Shown: piece by piece, positions 1-12,234 of the stretch | Position numbering within the stretch: position 1 is the first letter of the stretch | Layout: every line of letters starts with the position of its first letter | Assembly: GCA_030998225.1 (NCBI GenBank) | Contig: JAPYXD010000695.1 | Span: 1,159,001 to 1,223,000 of the forward strand | Origin: Diplolepis rosae | Lineage: Eukaryota > Arthropoda > Insecta > Hymenoptera > Diplolepididae | DNA: 64,000 nt | Reading direction: 5' to 3' | Program-made: the position numbers and the translations under genes | The notes under the pieces: generated by a model | What the model was told of the DNA's origin: nothing | The model's database searches: none | What the model saw: the letters and a program-made list of their open reading frames with translations, nothing else

Positions 1-114
1 ATTAAGAGGTGTCACGTGACATCGAAGGGGGGGGCTGAGGTTTGCGACCATGTGTGGCATGGGGGACCGGGGAGGGGGGGGGGGGGGTAAAAATAGCTAA
101 AAATTGCGGAACTA
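1..114. other. unassigned, G-rich low complexity
   Basis: Short unassigned stretch with a long G tract (about 70-87) and a CACGTGAC motif near position 13. No coding potential is recognised. Confidence 0.4.
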
Positions 115-354
115 CACTGAAAAAAAAAATTCGACGATACAGACATAATTGTGGTTCCTTGACCTATATTATATTGGTGATTTACCGAAAACCAAGGTTT
201 GCTTGTATTAGTTCAGCCTGTATGTGTATTCCAAACATATGAATTACTATTGTAGCGATATTTTTGGTTAACTGTCAAATATTTTTTGTTGAATTACTTA
301 AAAACAATCAGCTATATTCATATGGCTAATAAATCCCAAGCATTTCTTTCAGTG
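115..354. mobile_element. MITE-like element, CACTGAAA ends, TA duplication
   Basis: The element begins CACTGAAAAAA and ends TTTCTTTCAGTG. TA lies directly outside both ends (113-114 and 355-356). Only the outer dozen bases are inverted and the interior is unique AT-rich DNA. It belongs with the other CAC(N)GAGAAAA-type elements of this window by its ends and TA target. It has no ORF of note and is a non-autonomous DNA transposon by inference. Confidence 0.5.
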
Positions 355-356
355 TA

Positions 357-1838
357 GTGAAAGGAGGCGTTTATTATTAGAACTTTGAAAGAATTAAGTT
401 TATCAAAAAAGCTACTGCTTTATAAAGTTTTTCTTCATTTTATAATAATATAATGAAATACGTTAAAAAAAATTAACGAAATTGAAGAAAAATTCACATT
501 ATATGAAAACTCTAATTGTATGTAATTTTTTATTATTTTTCTGCTTCTATAAATAAGTATATCACTTATTTTACAAGATATGATAAAGTCTGACAATTTC
601 AAAATTCGTAGACAAAAACTATCGTTGATTATTGGCACATTGAGAGTGGATTTCAGTAGTCGTGAGACTGGAAGAACCGAAGGCCATTTTGAAGAGTAAA
701 ATGATTCGGTCTGAGCCATACATATTCAGAAACTATTGCAAAAATAGATGCTATGCTTATTTATTAATTCTATTTACGATTTATATCCTTAAGAAAAACT
801 TCATCAATAAAGATTTTTCAATCCGTAAAAAATCAAAATTTTGAGTATGAATAATAATTAAATGCGTCCAAGTATTCAAGAAATGATTTTTGTAGATTTA
901 AATTTTTTTTCTGTGAGTTGAATTAATTATTCGTACATTGAGAGAAATCCTATTAGTAGTGCTGACTAAAAGGTCACAACTATATATTTTCAGTAAGCAG
1001 TACCAACAATTTTGTAAAACTTACCAATGCTCAAAAGTCCATAGAACTAAGTATGCTATTAATTTTTTTTTGTAAAATTGATCAAATTCATTTAGTTTGT
1101 GAAATGAACTTCAAGTACTTCAAGAAATAATTGTACAGACGAATTAGATTTTACCTGCTTATCAACTGTTTTTAATCGTTTTGAAATCGTTACATATATT
1201 GATTTCTTAAAATGTTGCTTTTGTTCTTCATCAAAATGAGAAGAATTAAATCATGGTAATTTTAAAGTATAATTGTAAACTGTTGTGTAGTTTTTGATGA
1301 AAAACCTCTTAACAGTTATCATCCTTTGTTACATTTTGAAAAACAATAATTAAAAAAGTTTTTCTCCTAAATAATTCTAACCTAAGAAAGTTCCCATCGA
1401 CATTAACAAAAATAAAATAGATAGAATGGTAAATTTAACATTTTTTTCAATGTTGCGATTACTATTTTAATCATGTACGAATGAAAAAAATTAATCAGTT
1501 TCTAATTAAGATATTGGAATAGTTTTTGATACAACTTTTCTCCGTTATGTCGAAAAAATATATATTTTTGTAATAACTACACTGGACAAATAGTAAAAGC
1601 AATTAACACAATTAGTAAGTTTTACAAAAACGTATTGGTAACATCTATTATAAGCTCGATACAATGTGGGAATGCATGAAAATAGTCGCGGCTACAAAAC
1701 GGACCGACTAATCGGATTTTGTAAGTTTTACTAAAATTTTTAATCAATGCTACTCAATTAATCTAGCTGTAAGGACTAAGGTATTTAGATGATAGAGAGT
1801 AAAGAAACATACTTGTGACCATGTTTTACAAAAAGAAA
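357..1838. other. AT-rich stretch, no gene recognised
   Basis: Nothing coding is recognised in about 1.5 kb. Short echoes of TTTTGTAAAACTTAC near 1010 and AAGTTTTAC near 1620 and 1725 suggest old repeat debris, but no element boundary could be set. Confidence 0.4.
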
Positions 1839-1840
1839 TG

Positions 1841-2144
1841 CACGCAGAGAAAAGATCAGTAAAATTTACAGGAAGTTCGGTACTTATTTGGACAACATGA
1901 CTTTTCAGTAAGTTTTACCAGAAGTTGAGTTCAATTAACAGATTTTCTGTACGTTTCACTCAGCGTCCAGTAAGATCTATTGAATACGAAAAAATGCGAG
2001 TTAAGTTGATTGTACTGTACGCTAAGTGAATTGTACAGAAAATCTGTTGATTGAACTCAACTTATTGTAAAATTTACTAAAAAGTCATGTTGTCCAAATA
2101 AGTACCGAACTTCCTGTAAATTTTACTGATCTTTTTTCTGCGTG
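1841..2144. mobile_element. hairpin MITE, 304 bp, TG duplication
   Basis: Two arms of roughly 110 bp are nearly perfect reverse complements. The left begins CACGCAGAGAAAAGATCAGT and the right ends in its inverse. TG flanks both ends (1839-1840, 2145-2146). The element has the CAC-N-GAGAAAA type of end seen repeatedly in the window but carries its own interior. No ORF is present. Confidence 0.8.
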
Positions 2145-2342
2145 TGGGTAACCACTACTAATACTTTCTCTGAGTGTATGGTCAAAATCACATACAATAC
2201 GATTTATAAAAAAAATTATAAAGAAATTGATTATTTTTTTTAAAGACATTTTAGAGGTTTGGTAAAAAAAATTCTAAAGCGATTTTTCAGGTCACGGATT
2301 AACTGGAACGGGTGTTGAAATTAAAACAGATTATGTTAATTC

Positions 2343-2655
2343 CCCTAGCAAAAGTATCGAATAGGAATTCATTCCGATCCAATCAGAACTATTCCGATTC
2401 ATTCCGATATCTGTATCCGAGCCAATGCGAATCATTCCGAACCAATCCGAAAAACGTTTTGTAACTCGTTTGACGAAAAACAGTAAAAAATCGATCCGAA
2501 CTAATTCGATTTGATCCGAGGCAACAATCCGAATGAATCCAAACCAATCCGAATTTTTCGGATTGGTTCGGAATGATTCGCATTGGCTCGGATACTGATA
2601 TCGGAATATTTCTGATTGGCTCGGAATAAATTCCTATGCGATACTTTCGCCAGGG
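2343..2655. mobile_element. palindromic MITE rich in CCGAATC motifs
   Basis: The whole 313 bp folds back. The left end CCCTAGCAAAAGTATCG pairs with a right end whose complement is CCCTGGCGAAAGTATCG. The interior is made of repeated ATTCCGA / TCGGAAT motifs. An ORF of 64 codons on the minus strand is only a by-product of these repeats. Confidence 0.75.
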
Positions 2656-2716
2656 TTATTCCTGTAACATAATTATTTTGTTTAGAGAATATATTTCTTA
2701 GAATTCGAGAAATATA

Positions 2717-2886
2717 CTCTCTAAATTTAAATCAGTGAAAATTTGACAGATTTTAAATTTGTAACTCACTTTTTTATTATGCAATCAAATGTTGTTAATT
2801 GATTTTTACTCGGAAATAACTGATTACATTGTAAAAAGGGAGTGGCTGCATTCAAATCTGTTTAATTCCAATTGATTAAAATTTAG
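2717..2886. mobile_element. short MITE, CTCTCTAAA ends
   Basis: Begins CTCTCTAAATTTAAATCAGT and ends with the inverse of TCTAAATTTTAATCA. It shares ends and the TCAGTGAAAATTTGAC motif with the elements at 24132, 26276 and 61723, so it is read as an old member of that family. Confidence 0.5.
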
Positions 2887-3868
2887 ACTCTGGCAAAAGT
2901 TTCGGAAAGGAATTCAATCTGAGCGGGTCCGTGCCAATCCGAATTATTCCAAACTAATCCGGAAAACGTTTTAAATTTCGTTTGGTGCAAATAGGCTGAG
3001 AATAAAAGCGACTTAATCCAATTCAATCTGAGACTTAAATCCGCATCAAACTGAATGAATCCGAGCTCGGGTTGATACTCGGATTCATTCGGGCTGATTC
3101 ATGGTTCTGTCCGGCTATTGGGTACTGTCCGGCTATTGGTGCTTTTACCTTAACTCGCAACAGAATCATTTGAAAAAAAAAATCAAAGTGCATGTGTTAA
3201 AGGAGACGTTGCTCGAGGTAACCCTGGGAGGATTTTTTTCGATTTCTCAATTATTCGTAGCACTTGGAAGCCAAAAAACTGATTTTCGCTAAAAAAATCG
3301 GCAAATTTGTTATTGTAAAATTAATAATTATTAAAATAAACAAAAAAGCTCACAGGGATTCCTGGTGAATTATGTGAAGAAGTACTGTGCAAAATTTCAA
3401 AACGATTGGTGCAGTAGATTTTGAGTTATGATGTACACGGGCTTCAAAAATAACAAGTTTCAGAAAAACGCTTTAAAGTTTTGCTCTCCTAATTCGCAAC
3501 TCGCAAACTTGTATAGAAACCCGGCCTGGAGCAACAATACTCATAACTTTGTCAATTTTGCTACGATCGACATGAAATTTTGACACAATATTCTTGAGAT
3601 ATTATGCAATCATTGCATTTTCAATCCGACTCAATCCGAGGGTCCCAGTCCAAAGCATTCCAGCCTCGGATTGATTCGGACTGAATCGTATTAAAAACTT
3701 GCTTCCAATTAATCGGATCAGAAGTCATAAATTAAATCGGATTGATTGTCAGACGTTTTTTATTAATCGAGATTGGTAAACTTTTTTTTCTGATTGACCC
3801 GTAATGGTTCGGATCAGGGTAGGAATAGATTTTGGATTGGCGCAGAATAAAATCCGATACGAAGCTAT
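2887..3868. mobile_element. larger relative of the 2343-2655 element
   Basis: Begins CTGGCAAAAGTTTCGGAAAGG and ends with a sequence whose complement is TAGCTTCGTATCGGATTTTA, both like the ends of the 2343-2655 MITE. CCGAATC-rich blocks lie at 2910-3090 and 3625-3850. Between them is a different segment (about 3100-3600) with a direct duplication of CTGTCCGGCTATTG at 3106 and 3125. The middle could be a second insertion or the original interior of a longer element. Confidence 0.55.
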
Positions 3869-3872
3869 AATA

Positions 3873-4157
3873 TGCCGACGATTGGTTCAACCGTGGCCCA
3901 GAGGTGTGCCGACTGAACCGTAACGGTCATCTAAAGCAATTCACCAAAGTTGGCCCGACAGTCGGCTCGAGTCTGGGCCATAGTTGAACTGACGGTCGGG
4001 CACATCTTTGTTTGCCGATGTTAGCTGCCAAAGTTGGTAAAACCGAAACTACCACAGTTGGCCCAACTATGGTCACCAAAACACGGTCGCCAGATTAGGG
4101 CCAACCGTGGCCCGATGTTCCAACTTTGGCAGCCGACATTAATTCGCACCTGGGGTA
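3873..4157. mobile_element. MITE remnant, GGCCCAA-rich, one end intact
   Basis: Rich in TGCCGAC / GTTGGCCC motifs like the complete element at 7921-8438. The right end AATTCGCACCTGGGGTA corresponds to that element's end TTCGCACTTGGG. The matching left end is absent, so the copy is truncated or was cut on the left. Confidence 0.6.
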
Positions 4158-4387
4158 TAGGTGAGACAACTATACTGGTTTGCCGCGTGACCTACACATT
4201 GCTTCGCATACACGCGACTCCAACCTCGAAATGAGTCTTTTCGAAGCGTTTGTCGATTTGTTTGGAGCATTTTTTCTTTGTTTGAAAGATCATTTTTGCG
4301 TATGGTGTATTGTTTCATCACACGCGAAAATTCACAACAACAATGGACTAACATAAGTACTAACATAGTTACAATAATTTGAATATT

Positions 4388-4617
4388 TTAAAGAATTTGA
4401 AAATCTTTCTGTGGAAAAAATGACGCTTTCGACTGCGCTGGGATTCGAGCCCAGGTCTTTCGATTGACGGTCGACTGCTCTTAACCACTGAGCTACACAG
4501 GCATCCGACATCTCTTTCTCCACAGGAAGATCTCCTTATATCGCCTAGTGGCTCAGCCTTGCGGCTGTAAATGATTTCAAATTAATTATGACAAAAATTT
4601 CAAACTCAACTAATTAA
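4388..4617. repeat. repeat family R1, copy a, tRNA-like core on minus strand
   Basis: Flanked by direct repeats TTTGAATATT at 4378-4387 and 4618-4627, a target-site duplication of about 10 bp. The minus strand at 4421-4503 resembles a tRNA. It has an A-box-like TAGCTCAGTGG, a B-box-like GGCTCGAATCC, a T-stem CTGGG/CCCAG, and a four-pair anticodon stem TCGA/TCGA with a seven-base loop. Position 33 is C rather than U and the acceptor stem does not close, so this is not a working tRNA gene. The right end TTTCAAACTCAACTAATTAA recurs in the other R1 copies. Confidence 0.7.
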
Positions 4618-4627
4618 TTTGAATATT

Positions 4628-4952
4628 ATTTTTTCATTTCCTATTATTTATAATTAAAGCTCTGGATTACAGAATATGCGACAACTCTATCGCATGAATT
4701 GTTATAACAGGCATAATATTTTGGTTACGATCGATATCCATCATATTGTCATATCAACGAACTTGCATTCTTCGTGGAGCAATATTTCGTTTAGGAATAC
4801 AAGTATAGCTGTCTTACCTATACTCGTTTAGTTCTGAGGACCATACCGTAGCATTGTCTGATTTTGTTATAAAATGCAAAATTAGAATGTTAATGAAGAT
4901 TCTTATGTAGTTTTTATGAAAATTTGTACTCGAAAGTTAAATTTTGTAAAAC
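4628..4952. other. unassigned AT-rich spacer
   Basis: No gene, repeat partner or RNA is recognised in this stretch. Confidence 0.4.
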
Positions 4953-5300
4953 TACACGGAGAAAAGTAGATAGTAAACCGCAATATCTTGATATTAGCAG
5001 ATAATATATTTGCGATTGAACTATGGGACAGCCATCTAGATATTGAAACAGAGTATCTGTAGATATTAAAAAAGAGATGTTTTTTCGCAATATCTAAGAT
5101 ATTAAACTAAAGAACCCGAATATGTTAATTTGAAATATCTCAGATGTTAAACTGAAATACATTAGATATCAGGTCATAGTATTTGAGATATCAAACTGTA
5201 ATATCTTAAATAATTAAAGTCAATGAATGCAATTGTCTAATAATTATGTAAAAATGCTGATTGAAAAATTGAAAAAAAAAAAAATGAAATTAAGAAAATA

Positions 5301-6256
5301 GGGGAGAGTCGGGTAGCCCCGGCCATAGGGTAGCCCCGGCCACTCATGACATTGAATAAACTGTACTCTCTGCGAAAATAAATTAACATTTTTTTCTTTC
5401 AGAATTGTGCCAAAGTGCAATTTTAATGATATGGAGTCGTATCTTTCATCAACTTAAAAGAAAATCCGGTCTAAATATTTCATCTCTAGAAAACAGGTGC
5501 ATTTTGAGAAATATGTACCATCTTTATTATAAAATATTTCTAAAGCTAAAAGAAATATCAGATTGGTTCTGATTGAGATATATAAATTCACTTTCTAACT
5601 ATGTGACCTCTAATTTTTGTTTAATATTTTCGCGTATTTTTTTATTTACAGCAGTTAGTTTTAGTGAAACTTGTCAGAGTCGGATAGCCCTGGCCATTTC
5701 GTGTCGGGTAGCCCTGGCCACATTTTTCTGCTAAGTTTCTAAGTTTACCCCCACACACGAGTCACAAATAATTGCAACCTCTTGATCAAAAATTCATGAA
5801 ACCTTTTAAACAAGCATATTCGGAAAAGTGGGCTTTATGGATGCGCAGGAATACTGCACTGAGAAGAAAATGCTATTGAATCAAAAGCATGTATATCATG
5901 GATTCAAATCAATATGCTATAAAATTAGTAACATATTTATTGGTTCTTGTAGTATATTTTTATGAATTAATAGTATATGTACATGCTTTTGATTTAATAG
6001 CATTTTTTTCTTAGTGAAATATCTCGGTTTTTTCGATGGCCGGGGCTACCCGACACTATTTTGCAGTAATCTATTTTAAATCTCACTTTAATCGCTTTGT
6101 TTTCTTCCAAAATATGTTTATTTCTTATTTTCCTCTTTGCAGGTTGTTGGTAGAAACATTGACATTATAACTAACCTTCTAAATTTTAATTTTGATCCCT
6201 ATAAGCCAAGTTATTATCAAAAAAGCTTAAGTGGCCGGTACTACCCGACTCTCCCC
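5301..6256. mobile_element. middle nested element, GGGGAGAGTCGGG ends, TA duplication
   Basis: Begins GGGGAGAGTCGGGTAG and ends CTACCCGACTCTCCCC, with TA directly outside both ends. Subterminal GCCCCGGCCA motifs recur inside near 5338, 5690, 5713 and 6040. TA duplication and inverted ends fit a non-autonomous Tc1/mariner-type transposon by inference. It has no ORF. Confidence 0.75.
5857..6016. mobile_element. innermost MITE of the nest, 160 bp
   Basis: The left arm begins CACTGAGAAGAAAATGCTAT and the right arm is its near inverse (complement begins CACTAAGAAAAAAATGCTAT). Both arms carry TCAAAAGCATGT. TG precedes the left end, but the base pair after the right end does not match, so the duplication has decayed. 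A truncated sibling lies at 12605-12710. Confidence 0.75.
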
Positions 6257-6972
6257 TATAACATGAAATAAATTATGATTGATTAAGGAATTCAAAATAT
6301 TCTTATAAGCTCCTTTTTTCTTAAATTCTTCGATCTAAGAGTTTTCGCAAGTCCATATTTGGTTGATTATTCTCAAAGTCAAGGCAACGTGTTGATAAAT
6401 GGAGATTATAAAAACGTTTAACATAATTGTAAACACTTGGAATCTATTACTATTCCAGTAAGCAAATTCCGATTCGATGTTGATTTTAAAAACGGTTACA
6501 TAGAGAACGTGTTATTGAGAGGTTAGAAAATTCATTTCAAAGATTGAAGGTATAAAAATGACATACTTATATAGATGGATACTTAGTGATTACAGTACTA
6601 GTAATATGAAATTTTTTCAAAAATGACACTTAAAAACTTCATATAGACACAACATTATTAATTCAGAGTCGAAACCAAAAACCGCGCGACCGGAAAAGCT
6701 ATGGGCGAGCGCGATAGACAAATTTCATATGAAATTCAAAGACTCTGATCACGTGACTTTTCCTCAGGCACGTGCACGCTACTGTTTATAACATCTTAGA
6801 TATTGAAGTTTAATATCTAATATTTCAAATTTTGAATATAAACTGTTATTGGCCATTAATATCTTGTTTATTTAAGAGGATATATTAGATATTATGTAGT
6901 ATAATCTAGATGATATAAGGTAATATCCAACATTCTAGTATCTCATTTTTAGTATCTATTTTTCTCAGTGTA

Positions 6973-7920
6973 GTTCAATTGTAGTAACAACTTTTAATTT
7001 CCTGTAGCTTTTCATAATTTTAAAAGAAAACTCTTATCAAAGCACTACGGTATATGAATAATTAATAATTAATATTCATTATTGTTTTTTTTAGAACAAA
7101 TTAAAATGTTTTTCTAAGAATAACCCATGATGTAATGGTTTTGTTAGTTTTATAATAAATTAATGGGGGAATCGGACAACAAGAGTTTCTTTTAATTTTT
7201 AATAATTCTGAAGATAGTAACAGTTTTACAATGTTTCTTAAAACATTCAAAATGTAAATTAAAAAAAAAAAAAATTTCAAGCATTAAAAAAAAAATCAGT
7301 ATTATAAAACAACAACAAAATTTTTGAAATAAAAATGCCGCATTTTCTAGATTTGAAATTCTTTAGAAATTCCAGACTATTTGTACAAGTGCTATCAATC
7401 TTTCTGAAGGTATTGTATTTTTTTTAGAAAAAGTAAATGATCATTTTGAGCTATTTCTACTTTCTCAATCTATGCTTAAACTGCAAAATTCAAGAAAATA
7501 ATTGTTGTATTTTTATTAACTACTACGAAATCCTATAGAAATTTATCCTTGGAATAAAATTTATTAAAAATTGTTTAAAATTGCTTTATCTATTGAATAA
7601 ATTCTTATGAAATAATAGTGATCATACTAAATGTTGGTGCTTTATTTGTTTATTTGAAATTTGTATAGTTATCAATGGAAATATTATTAAATATCCTCTA
7701 CATTTCTTAACTTGAAAAAGAATATACAGAATACAATGAATTATTTCTTTATTTTTGTTGACATGCTGAAACGAAATTCTTCAAATTATCACTATAAAAT
7801 TAAATTCGTGAAAAATTACCTAAACATGAAAAATTTCCATTTAATACTATCATTGATAATATTCATAAAGGTGTTATCACTATAAATTTATGCTGCTTTG
7901 GATTTTAAGAATTATAGTTA
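6973..7920. other. AT-rich stretch, no gene recognised
   Basis: Simple AT-rich DNA with A-runs near 7261-7275. No coding region, hairpin element or repeat partner was found. Confidence 0.4.
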
Positions 7921-8438
7921 CCCAAGTGCGAAATTAAATACGGCCCAACACTGGCCCAGCATTGCCAAAAATTTGCCGAAAATCGGCTGCCAATATCTTG
8001 CCGTTGCTGGAATGATAACTCCGGTATGCACTTGGTGGCCAATGCTGGCCCAAACTCTGGCCGCCAGCACTTGTTTTCGGCACAGCAACGGGCCAATGAT
8101 GTGCCGAACTCTGGTTTTTTCACTTCCAGGATGGTTTGCCGTGGTAAAAGTGACACATGGCCCAGTAATGTGCCGTCCATGAGCCCGAATCTGGCTCTTC
8201 TACTTTCTGAACTGGATGCCATAGTAAAAATGACAATCGGCTTGGTATAGGGCCGATACTGGGCCAAGTTTCGGCTGAAGGTCGGTAAATTTAAACAGTC
8301 GAAAAAGGCCGCCGTCGTCGGCCCAGCACTTGACCGATGCAAACAGTGACACTGGCCCAATAACAATGGCCGACTCTTGGCTGCCGAGATTGGGCCAATA
8401 TTGTGCCGTATTATCACCTTCGGCAATTCGCACTTGGG
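7921..8438. mobile_element. MITE, CCCAAGTGCGAA ends, 518 bp
   Basis: Perfect inverted ends CCCAAGTGCGAA...TTCGCACTTGGG with TA on both sides (7919-7920, 8439-8440). The interior is dense in TGGCCCA / TGCCGA motifs in both orientations. It contains a 194-codon open frame on the minus strand, but the codons simply read through the repeated motifs and no family is recognised, so it is not called a gene. The truncated relative is at 3873-4157. Confidence 0.8.
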
Positions 8439-8440
8439 TA

Positions 8441-11400
8441 ATAATAAAAATGTTTGTCTTGGCATTTGAAAATATTCCCATTTAGTCAAAATCCAATTAA
8501 CTGATTAAGGTATTATATCCATCAAGAAAATACTTATAAAAAGGTTTTACAAATGTGAGATGAAGTAATGAAAGTGTTATCTCACGTACGTAATCACTGT
8601 AGGAGAGTTTGAAAATGAAGTTTCAAACGTCTACCTGTATTGTACAATATAATCGGCAAAATGTTGTAGATAACGTGCATCAAATATCTTATTTTTTTCT
8701 TGCGTTCAATTTCAAGAGAGTTGTAAAAATTACTATAAAAAGTAAAGACATGATTTGATTGAGATAATGATCTAAAAATACAAAATTTCAAATAGATTTT
8801 ACTCAATTAATTTCAATTTTACAAAATTTATTTTCGTAGGTACTAACATATTAGATATAGCTATTTTATCAACAAATGTGACTATTAAGTTCAAATGAAA
8901 AATTTAGATAGTTACATCAAGTAATTAAATCCTTCAATTTTTTTCCGGTGAGTAAAAATCCTCAAAACTTCAAAACCTCAACAGGTCATCAGTTTCCCAA
9001 CTTCACAGTCTAAATTGGATCAATATAAATTTTAAATTTGAATCAAGGATTAAAGTTATTTGGTAAATCATGGTTTTTTTCTAATCCTTGTTAACAGGAT
9101 CTTTTCACGTATCATGATGAATTATTAAATACTCTGATGAACAATATCCATAATGGAACCTCTCAGTTATGGAAAATTGTAGTCTCGAAGTAATATATTT
9201 AATCAGGATTGTTTGAGTATCCTCCTCTTTAAGTATTCCTGCACTGATTGCAAACCCTAATCGAGTCACGAAGTCACGTAAAACTGCGAACTGTTTGAAC
9301 TTTAATTGCCTAACTGATCCTCCAGAGGAAGAAATCGTTATCAATTATCCTGGTATTTCTATTGTTTTGATAATTGTGCACCAATAGAAAAAAATTTCAA
9401 TTTGAATAAAGTGTATTCACGAAAAGTAAATCACACTATTCACCCACTAGTACCTTTGAAAGCGTTAGTAGTCTACTGTTCTAGTCACGCTCATCTACAG
9501 GGCATGCACCCCCGGTTAAGGCTTATCATCAGGGCTGTATATACTCATCGATGAACCCCACTAAATGCATTATACTTGAGACTAAGTTTCACCCTTTCAG
9601 GAAGAAAGTTCTCCGTTAAACTGAAGTTTTCTATCCATCTTTCCCGTCAGTTAATTTCAGTGGAAACTCTAGGAAAATAGGAGGAAAAATGAATGAGAAT
9701 GAAGGAGGCAACAATCGTGATGTTTTTGTGATTTTCTACTCTTTAAATTGAAAATAGTTACCAATTACATACAACAACTTTATTAATAAAATAATAATTT
9801 AAATAAATTTTCTAGAGAATACAGCGATGCAGAAAAATGCAACGGATTTCTGTCTTCTTCGAAAAATTTGTTAAAATTATTATTTTGTTAAGAAAACGGT
9901 TTAATGCAATTGGTGACGTCAGACCCTACCATACGGCCTTAGCTAATTAGCAAACACACAAAGAGTCCACTTAAAACAACTAATATTATGGATAAGCCAT
10001 ATTTAATATTGTTCTTTGGTTAATGTAACTAGAAATCCAGATGAAAAGACCAGAATATTAACCGGAACTCCGGTTGTTTCAACTAGTGTTTTTTTGTGTG
10101 CAATCAAATTTAGTAAAAGTGGATTTTTAATTTGCAAAACATCTTTTTGTAGCATAAAAGACATATCGTTAATTACAGTTAACTTTGAACATTTTTGCAT
10201 AAGTATCGCTCAAACGAAGTTAATAGGTGTTTTTTATCGTATTCTGTTAAATTTGATAAATTTTCAGGATGATATTGTGTAAAATAAAAAAGTTATCGTA
10301 CATGAACTCTTACAACAATTAGGTCACGTGGTCTGGTTGATCAATGGGCTCAAAGGCATTAATATACCTAAAGTTTGAATTAAAGTAAAAGTTATTAAGA
10401 ATTAATTAGTGAAGCAGTTAATAATTAATTTTATTGTACATATGAATTAAATGTCGTTGCGAGGCTGGAAACTGTTGTTTAGACAGCACAACAATTTACA
10501 AATTTTACAAATTACAGAATATTTGTATTAAAAAAATTTGAAATTGTTTTCATAATTGTATTAAAATAATCATCTTCGAATAGTTAAAATTTCCGGTCTT
10601 AGAAATTAATTGGGTGCTGAAATAATAAAAAACTTAATTTTAAAACTGTTATTCAAAAAAGACTTGTATCATAAAATTAATCATTATTGGTAATTTCATG
10701 ATTTCTTTTATGTCAAAATAATATTATGACTCAATAATAAATTCTTTAGAGAGGTTGAAAAGAGTGATCATTCGATTTTAGTTTATTTTTGCTGCTTCTG
10801 TAAAAAACTAGAAATTATGAATCGTCGACTGCACTCAATCGTTATATCAAAATACTTTCATCGAGGATCAAAATATTTCTTGTTGTAACTATTTAATTTA
10901 GGTGGAATATTACATATCAGTTGTCAGAAACCAGGTAAAGAAATAACAAAGTGACATAAATGAATATAAATATAAAATAAATATTAAACTACTCCGTTTC
11001 AAAATTTAATTTAATTAAAAATGTATGAAAATTTCAAATACAAAAAGCTTAAAATATTGGTAGATAGAATCTGTATTTTATTGTGAAATAACGCCATTAA
11101 AGTGATAAAACTCATAGAATTTTTCTACATCATTCAGAATTTTTTCCAGGGAATTCTGTACCACTAAATTTTAATAAATGAAAATTTTCTAAATTAAATA
11201 GATCAAAAGCATTCACCATACGAATAACTATAGATTCATAAATTTTATTTTAAATAGAACTGATTGATTTCCAGTTAAATTTAGCTTTTATTTTATATAC
11301 TATATAAAATAGTTAAAATCCACTTATTTGAAAGTGAATAGTTGACCACTAAAGTTAATAAATATTCCCAAAAAAAAGTTGTGATAGACTTACTGAATAA

Positions 11401-11600
11401 CATTAGTAAAAAATACTGATTAATTATAAAAGAGTGAACCATTATAAATATAATTTCTTTATCCACGCCATAATCTAAAAATTTTCAAAATTTGAGTTGT
11501 AATTTTAATAATGCACACAACGAAAAAAATTCAATTAAAATCCAGTGTTTCATGAATATTGAACGTGGGAAATAAAATTCAAGAAATTCCGACTCGAGAG
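8441..11600. other. long stretch without a recognised gene
   Basis: About 3.2 kb. The part at 9440-9670 is less AT-rich than its surroundings and may be non-repeat host sequence. A 20-base match to 51391-51410 (GTCACGTGGTCTGGTTGATC) lies at 10323-10342. No exon with convincing splice sites could be defined. Confidence 0.35.
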
Positions 11601-12060
11601 GTATAAAATGAGTTTTACAATATTGATCGGAGAAATGTAAGCAGAAAAAAAATTGGCATGGAGCCTCGGAAGTGAATGCAGCCCTGTTTTGAAGCGGGGG
11701 TGTCCAGCCATGGCTGTGAGCTGGTTCACTCAGGGTGGTATAGATATATGGCTTCCCCGTGCTGTCATTTGAATCAGGATTAGCTGTGAGTGCTGCGTAC
11801 AGATGTAGGTATATACACATACAGGCGCACATTTATTTCTTTGCCGCTGGCACTAGGACAAAGCCAGGTACGAATCTTCCTCCTGCCGTGAATCAGGAAT
11901 TTAACGCTGGTCGTGGTTGTCCTGTCTACCAACTTATTGATCTTTTTCATTTGGTTCTGCCGTAGAAGACTACTTATCTGCACGATACCTAAATGCCGTG
12001 AACTTTGCTGTTCTACTTCCACTTTTATGGGCCCTTAAGCGTACAACCAGAAGTTTCTGG
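11601..12060. other. higher-GC island, possible host exon or promoter
   Basis: This stretch is clearly less AT-rich than both flanks and shows no internal repeats. Overlapping short open frames run on both strands (minus 11485-11832, plus 11759-11965), but none resembles a known protein. It is listed because such islands elsewhere in the window coincide with plausible host exons. Confidence 0.25.
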
Positions 12061-12234
12061 GTCAATTTAAAACATATGATAAGATCAATCTGATATATAG
12101 GATGATCCATGAAAGAGGTATACATTACCCGTAAAAAAAATTGCACTAAAAATGATTCAAAAGTTCAATTGTTTCTAATCCTTGATTCTGCATTTTTTCT
12201 GAATCCATGAAATAAGAAAAACTAAACTAAAAAA

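Larger units (their letters stand above)
4955..6970. mobile_element. outer element of a three-level nest, TA duplication
   Basis: The left end CACGGAGAAAAGTAGATA and the right end (complement CACTGAGAAAAATAGATA) are inverted. TA flanks both (4953-4954, 6971-6972). The outer parts are built from diverged TAGATATT / AATATCT motifs. A second element occupies 5301-6256 and a third sits inside that, so about 1.06 kb belongs to the outer element. No transposase ORF is visible. Confidence 0.75.

Noticed and set aside
4421..4503. Functional tRNA gene (also 44283-44370 and 49296-49366)
   Set aside because: Box A and B motifs and T-arm are present, but the acceptor stem does not pair, U33 is replaced by C, and the segment recurs inside a dispersed repeat.
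7905..8489. 194-codon minus-strand ORF, longest in the left third
   Set aside because: It lies almost wholly inside a MITE built of repeated TGGCCCA/TGCCGA words. The residues repeat the same translated words and no protein family is recognised.
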